Below are positions 3,327-5,818 of a DNA stretch of 5,818 bases, piece by piece. Within the stretch, counting starts at the first letter, position 1. Each line of letters begins with the position of its first letter. The stretch comes from Nitriliruptoraceae bacterium (GTDB taxonomy: Bacteria; Actinomycetota; Nitriliruptoria; Nitriliruptorales; Nitriliruptoraceae): positions 1-5,818 of the forward strand of contig SLLJ01000361.1 of assembly GCA_007134165.1 (NCBI GenBank), given 5' to 3'. The position numbers and the translations under genes were made by a program. Below the pieces are notes generated by a model, which was not told the DNA's origin, searched no databases, and worked only from the letters and a program-made list of their open reading frames with translations.

Positions 3327-5818
3327 TCAGCCCACCGCGCCGTCCAGGAACGCGCGGTACAGGAACGTGGCCATCTGGGCGCGGGTGACGGGGTCGGCGG
3401 GGCAGTAGCGGCCGGGGGCGCAACCACCGGTGATGCCCACCTGCGCGACCGCGGAGATCGCCGGGGCGTGCACGAAGCCGGTGGGCACATCCGCGAACGG
3501 GGTCGGCAGCGGGCCCGGCGGCAGGTCCGCCGCCCGCATCAGGAAGGTGGCCATCTGGGCGCGGGTGACGGGGTCGGCGGGGCAGTAGCGGCCCGGCGCG
3601 CAGCCGGTCGTGATGCCGGCCTGTTCGACCGCGCGGATGCCCGGGGCGTGGACGAAGCCGGCGGGGACGTCCATGAAGGGCGTGCCGCCGGGGTCGGGCA
3701 GGTTCAGGGTGCGCATCAGGAAGGTGGCCATCTGGGCGCGGGTGACGGGGTCGGCGGGGCAGTAGCGGCCCGGCGCGCACCCGGTGGTGATGCCGGCTGC
3801 GGCCACCGCCAGGATGCCGGGTTCGTGCACGAATCCGGCCGGCACGTCCACGAACGGGGCGCTGCTGGTGGGGGTCAGCGCGAGGTCGAGGTCGGTGACC
3901 TCGGGTGGCACACCGACCACCGGCGAGGTCAGCGGCTGGTAGCCCTCCGCCTCGACGCTCACGTACCAGCACCCTTCGGCGACGTCCCAGCCGTAGTAGC
4001 CGCTGTCGTCGGAGAGGAACGGGTTGACGTTGGGGGAGATGCGCTGGGAGGCGGCCGGCTCCGGCACCCCGAGGTGGGTGGGAGCGGGCTGCGACCAGGC
4101 CGCCCCGGCCGGTTTGGACAGGTGGGACTCGCAGGTGTCGGCACGGGTGTCCCCAGGTTGGGTGCGCGGCTGCCAGCCGGGCACCCGGTACAGGGTCACC
4201 TCGGCGTCGACCACCGGTGCGCCGGTGACCGCGTCGGTCAGGAACCCCGACGGGTCGTAGAGCACGATCGAGCCGATCACCGTGGAGGTGGTCGACCCGT
4301 CGGAGCAGTCCACCAGCAGGTTGACGTTGCGGGGGGTGAAGCTCGCCCCCTGGGCGATGGCGCTGCCGGGGATGGTGCCGTAGGCGATGCCGCCCACCAC
4401 CTCGGCCGGGTAGATGATGTTGTTGAACGCGAATCGGGCCTGGGTGACCTCGCCGACCTCGCAGGAGACGGGCATGGCCAGGTTGAGGTCACCGGGGGTG
4501 CGCCCCGCGACCACCGACACCGTGAACAGGCCGGTCGACGGGTTGACCCACACCGAGGCGTTGGCAGGCCGCTCGGTGACGACGTTGTCGGGCTGCGGTA
4601 CCACGACGTCGCCACCGGTGGCGGAGTCGAGGTAGGTCCAGAAGCCGTACCGGGTGTCGCGGGTGCCGCCCGCGGCCACGGTCAGACGCAGGGTCTGGCC
4701 CTGGAAGCCGCTGAGGTCGAGCTGAACCTGGCGCCAGCCGGAGGTCTTGAGCCGGGTGTCGCCCGTGTCGCCGAACGCGCCCTGCGAATAGGTGGCGATG
4801 GTGTCGCCGCCAGCGTCCTGCAGAGTCAGGTCGTAGCGGAACTCGTCGTAGCCGGTGTAGTCGAAGGTGAACACGTTGAAGGCGAAGCGCTCCACGGCGT
4901 TGACGACCCGGAAGTCCTGGCAGACCTCGTTGGGGCCGACGTCCTGGCGCTGGTTGTCGTTGTCGTAGGCCGCGCCGAGCCGCAGCATCCGGCTGCCCTC
5001 GAGCGGGGTGGCGGTGCGGGCCCAGGCGTCCTGGCCGGGTACGCCGATCTGTTCGCTGCCCACCACCCGGATCTCGTCGGTGACCTCCCCGATCGTCCAG
5101 CGTCCGTCGAGCGAGCCGGACTCGAAGCCGACCTGCAGACCCTGCTGGACCCCGGAGGGCAGTGGCTGCGCCGAGGCGCAGTCCCCCTCGGGGCCGAGGC
5201 CCTGCTCACCGTTGCCGGGTGGGGTCACGCTGGCGTCGACGACCGCGAAGCTGCCGCTCCACGAGCCCCAGTTCCGTGAGGTGATCCCGTTTCGTTCACT
5301 GCCCTGATAGCTGGCCTGTCCGGGCCGGATCTCGATGACCACGGTCCCCCCCGAGGCCGGGGTGATCAGTCCGACGTGCACCGCGGCCGTGCACACCGAG
5401 GAGTCGTCGGTGTAGGTGTCCGTGCCCCAGACCGACGTGGCCGTGCCACCGGCCGGGCAGGCGTAGGACACCCGCTGACCGTGCTGGCCGCGGTAGGTCG
5501 TGGCGGTGCTGCTCCAGTTCGTGTCGGGGTGGGAGATCACGTCACCGGTGGTGGTGCCGATGGTCTGGTCGATCCAGGTGCGGTAGGCGGCCACGCCGGT
5601 GTAGATGCCGTTGAGCTGGGAGGCCGGGGTGCAGTCATCGCCGGCGTTGACCACCCCGATCAGCGTCTGGGTGCCGCCCGACTCCAGCAGCAGCGGGCCG
5701 CCGCTGTCCCCGGCGCAGGCGTCACTGCCGGCAGGCCCGCCGCCGGCGCACACCAGCCAGTTGCGGTCGTACTGCCCGCCCCACTGTCCTTCGCAGTCGG
5801 AGTGGGGACGAACGTCCA
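3327..5818 (-). CDS. Secreted trypsin-like protease with LCCL, beta-sandwich, prealbumin-like and three SLH domains (N-terminus outside window)
   Basis: The frame is open to the right edge, so the GTG at 5753 is internal; 829 residues are visible, numbered here from base 5816. Residues 1-87 are the C-terminal half of an S1 protease. They include DACAGDSGGP with catalytic Ser38, the specificity-position Asp32, C8/C23 and C34/C62 as likely disulfides, and GIYTGVAAYRTWI. The catalytic His and Asp, and any signal peptide, are off the edge. Residues 93-193 form an LCCL domain (C120, DDSSVCTAAVHVG with C142, YQGSERNGITS). Residues 226-402 look like a beta-sandwich (FESGSLDGRW, WRQVQLDLSGFQGQTLRL, YGFWTYLDSATG). 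Residues 404-519 are an unassigned beta-rich segment with C452 and C504. Residues 520-649 resemble a carboxypeptidase-regulatory/prealbumin-like domain (YDPSGFLTDAVTGAPVVDAEVTLY, SGYYGWDVAEGCWYVSVEAEGY). Residues 654-829 are three SLH repeats. The protein is probably exported, with proteolysis at its N-terminal end and anchoring to a cell-wall polymer at its C-terminus. The gene stands alone here, converging on the glycan operon. Confidence 0.9.
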   Translation of the reverse strand, partial: DVRPHSDCEGQWGGQYDRNWLVCAGGGPAGSDACAGDSGGPLLLESGGTQTLIGVVNAGDDCTPASQLNGIYTGVAAYRTWIDQTIGTTTGDVISHPDTNWSSTATTYRGQHGQRVSYACPAGGTATSVWGTDTYTDDSSVCTAAVHVGLITPASGGTVVIEIRPGQASYQGSERNGITSRNWGSWSGSFAVVDASVTPPGNGEQGLGPEGDCASAQPLPSGVQQGLQVGFESGSLDGRWTIGEVTDEIRVVGSEQIGVPGQDAWARTATPLEGSRMLRLGAAYDNDNQRQDVGPNEVCQDFRVVNAVERFAFNVFTFDYTGYDEFRYDLTLQDAGGDTIATYSQGAFGDTGDTRLKTSGWRQVQLDLSGFQGQTLRLTVAAGGTRDTRYGFWTYLDSATGGDVVVPQPDNVVTERPANASVWVNPSTGLFTVSVVAGRTPGDLNLAMPVSCEVGEVTQARFAFNNIIYPAEVVGGIAYGTIPGSAIAQGASFTPRNVNLLVDCSDGSTTSTVIGSIVLYDPSGFLTDAVTGAPVVDAEVTLYRVPGWQPRTQPGDTRADTCESHLSKPAGAAWSQPAPTHLGVPEPAASQRISPNVNPFLSDDSGYYGWDVAEGCWYVSVEAEGYQPLTSPVVGVPPEVTDLDLALTPTSSAPFVDVPAGFVHEPGILAVAAAGITTGCAPGRYCPADPVTRAQMATFLMRTLNLPDPGGTPFMDVPAGFVHAPGIRAVEQAGITTGCAPGRYCPADPVTRAQMATFLMRAADLPPGPLPTPFADVPTGFVHAPAISAVAQVGITGGCAPGRYCPADPVTRAQMATFLYRAFLDGAVG
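3330..3857 (-). repeat. Three tandem SLH repeats, nearly identical at DNA level
   Basis: Repeat 1 is 3681-3857, repeat 2 is 3501-3680 and repeat 3 is 3330-3500 in coding order, of 59, 60 and 57 residues. Each starts with F-x-D-V-P and G-F-V-H-x-P. Each continues through an A-V-x-x-x-G-I-T turn to the shared core GRYCPADPVTRAQMATFL. A 47-base stretch is identical in all three (3367-3413, 3547-3593, 3724-3770). Repeats 1 and 2 share 68 identical bases (3535-3602 and 3712-3779). SLH domains typically bind secondary cell-wall polymers. The usual TRAE motif appears here as TRAQ in all three. Each repeat also has two cysteines, six residues apart, flanking the APGRY turn. Confidence 0.92.

Noticed and set aside
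3468..5279. A 603-codon open frame on the + strand opposite the protease/SLH gene
   Set aside because: It is antisense to a gene with clear domains. Its translation is low-complexity Gly/Arg/Val/Asp without any family motif. Long antisense open frames are expected where third positions are nearly all G or C.
5751..5753. GTG (on the - strand) as a start codon of the protease
   Set aside because: In-frame codons upstream to the window edge continue the protease fold, including the Cys at residue 8 that pairs with C23; this GTG encodes an internal Val in LVCAG.

Overview
This window is very GC-rich (about 70% by eye), with strong G/C preference at third codon positions and tightly packed genes. 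That points to a high-GC Actinomycetota genome. The actinobacterial-style SLH repeats (core VTRAQMATFL with a pair of cysteines) and their fusion to a trypsin-like protease recall proteins of Nitriliruptoria or Acidimicrobiia. This placement is inferred from recalled family resemblance and was not tested by a search.

Left part, + strand (1-3164): the end of a polysaccharide biosynthesis operon. A nucleotide-sugar 6-dehydrogenase of the WbpA/WecC type, cut by the left edge, is followed 9 bases later by a GT4-type glycosyltransferase. That gene overlaps by 4 bases (GTGA) a membrane-bound GT2 glycosyltransferase resembling ExoA. Together they would supply an activated uronic-acid sugar and transfer sugars onto a growing cell-surface or exported glycan. 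The rest of the pathway must lie upstream, outside the window.

Middle (3165-3326): a 162-base convergent intergenic region. It holds a perfect 8-bp hairpin on the stop codon of the GT2 gene. Next comes an array of eight 11-bp units that form four 22-bp repeats, and then a second strong hairpin with a 10-bp perfect stem just beyond the stop of the opposite gene. The hairpins look like U-tract-less terminators.

Right part, - strand (3327-5818): most of one large secreted multidomain protein whose N-terminus lies beyond the right edge. In protein order it shows the C-terminal half of a trypsin-like S1 protease domain (active-site Ser, and Asp at the specificity position), an LCCL domain, a beta-sandwich-like region, a two-cysteine segment, a carboxypeptidase-regulatory/prealbumin-like domain and three C-terminal SLH repeats. 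The SLH repeats suggest attachment to a cell-wall polysaccharide. The adjacent glycan genes could, speculatively, help make such a polymer. I found no RNA genes, CRISPR array, insertion sequence or convincing promoter.
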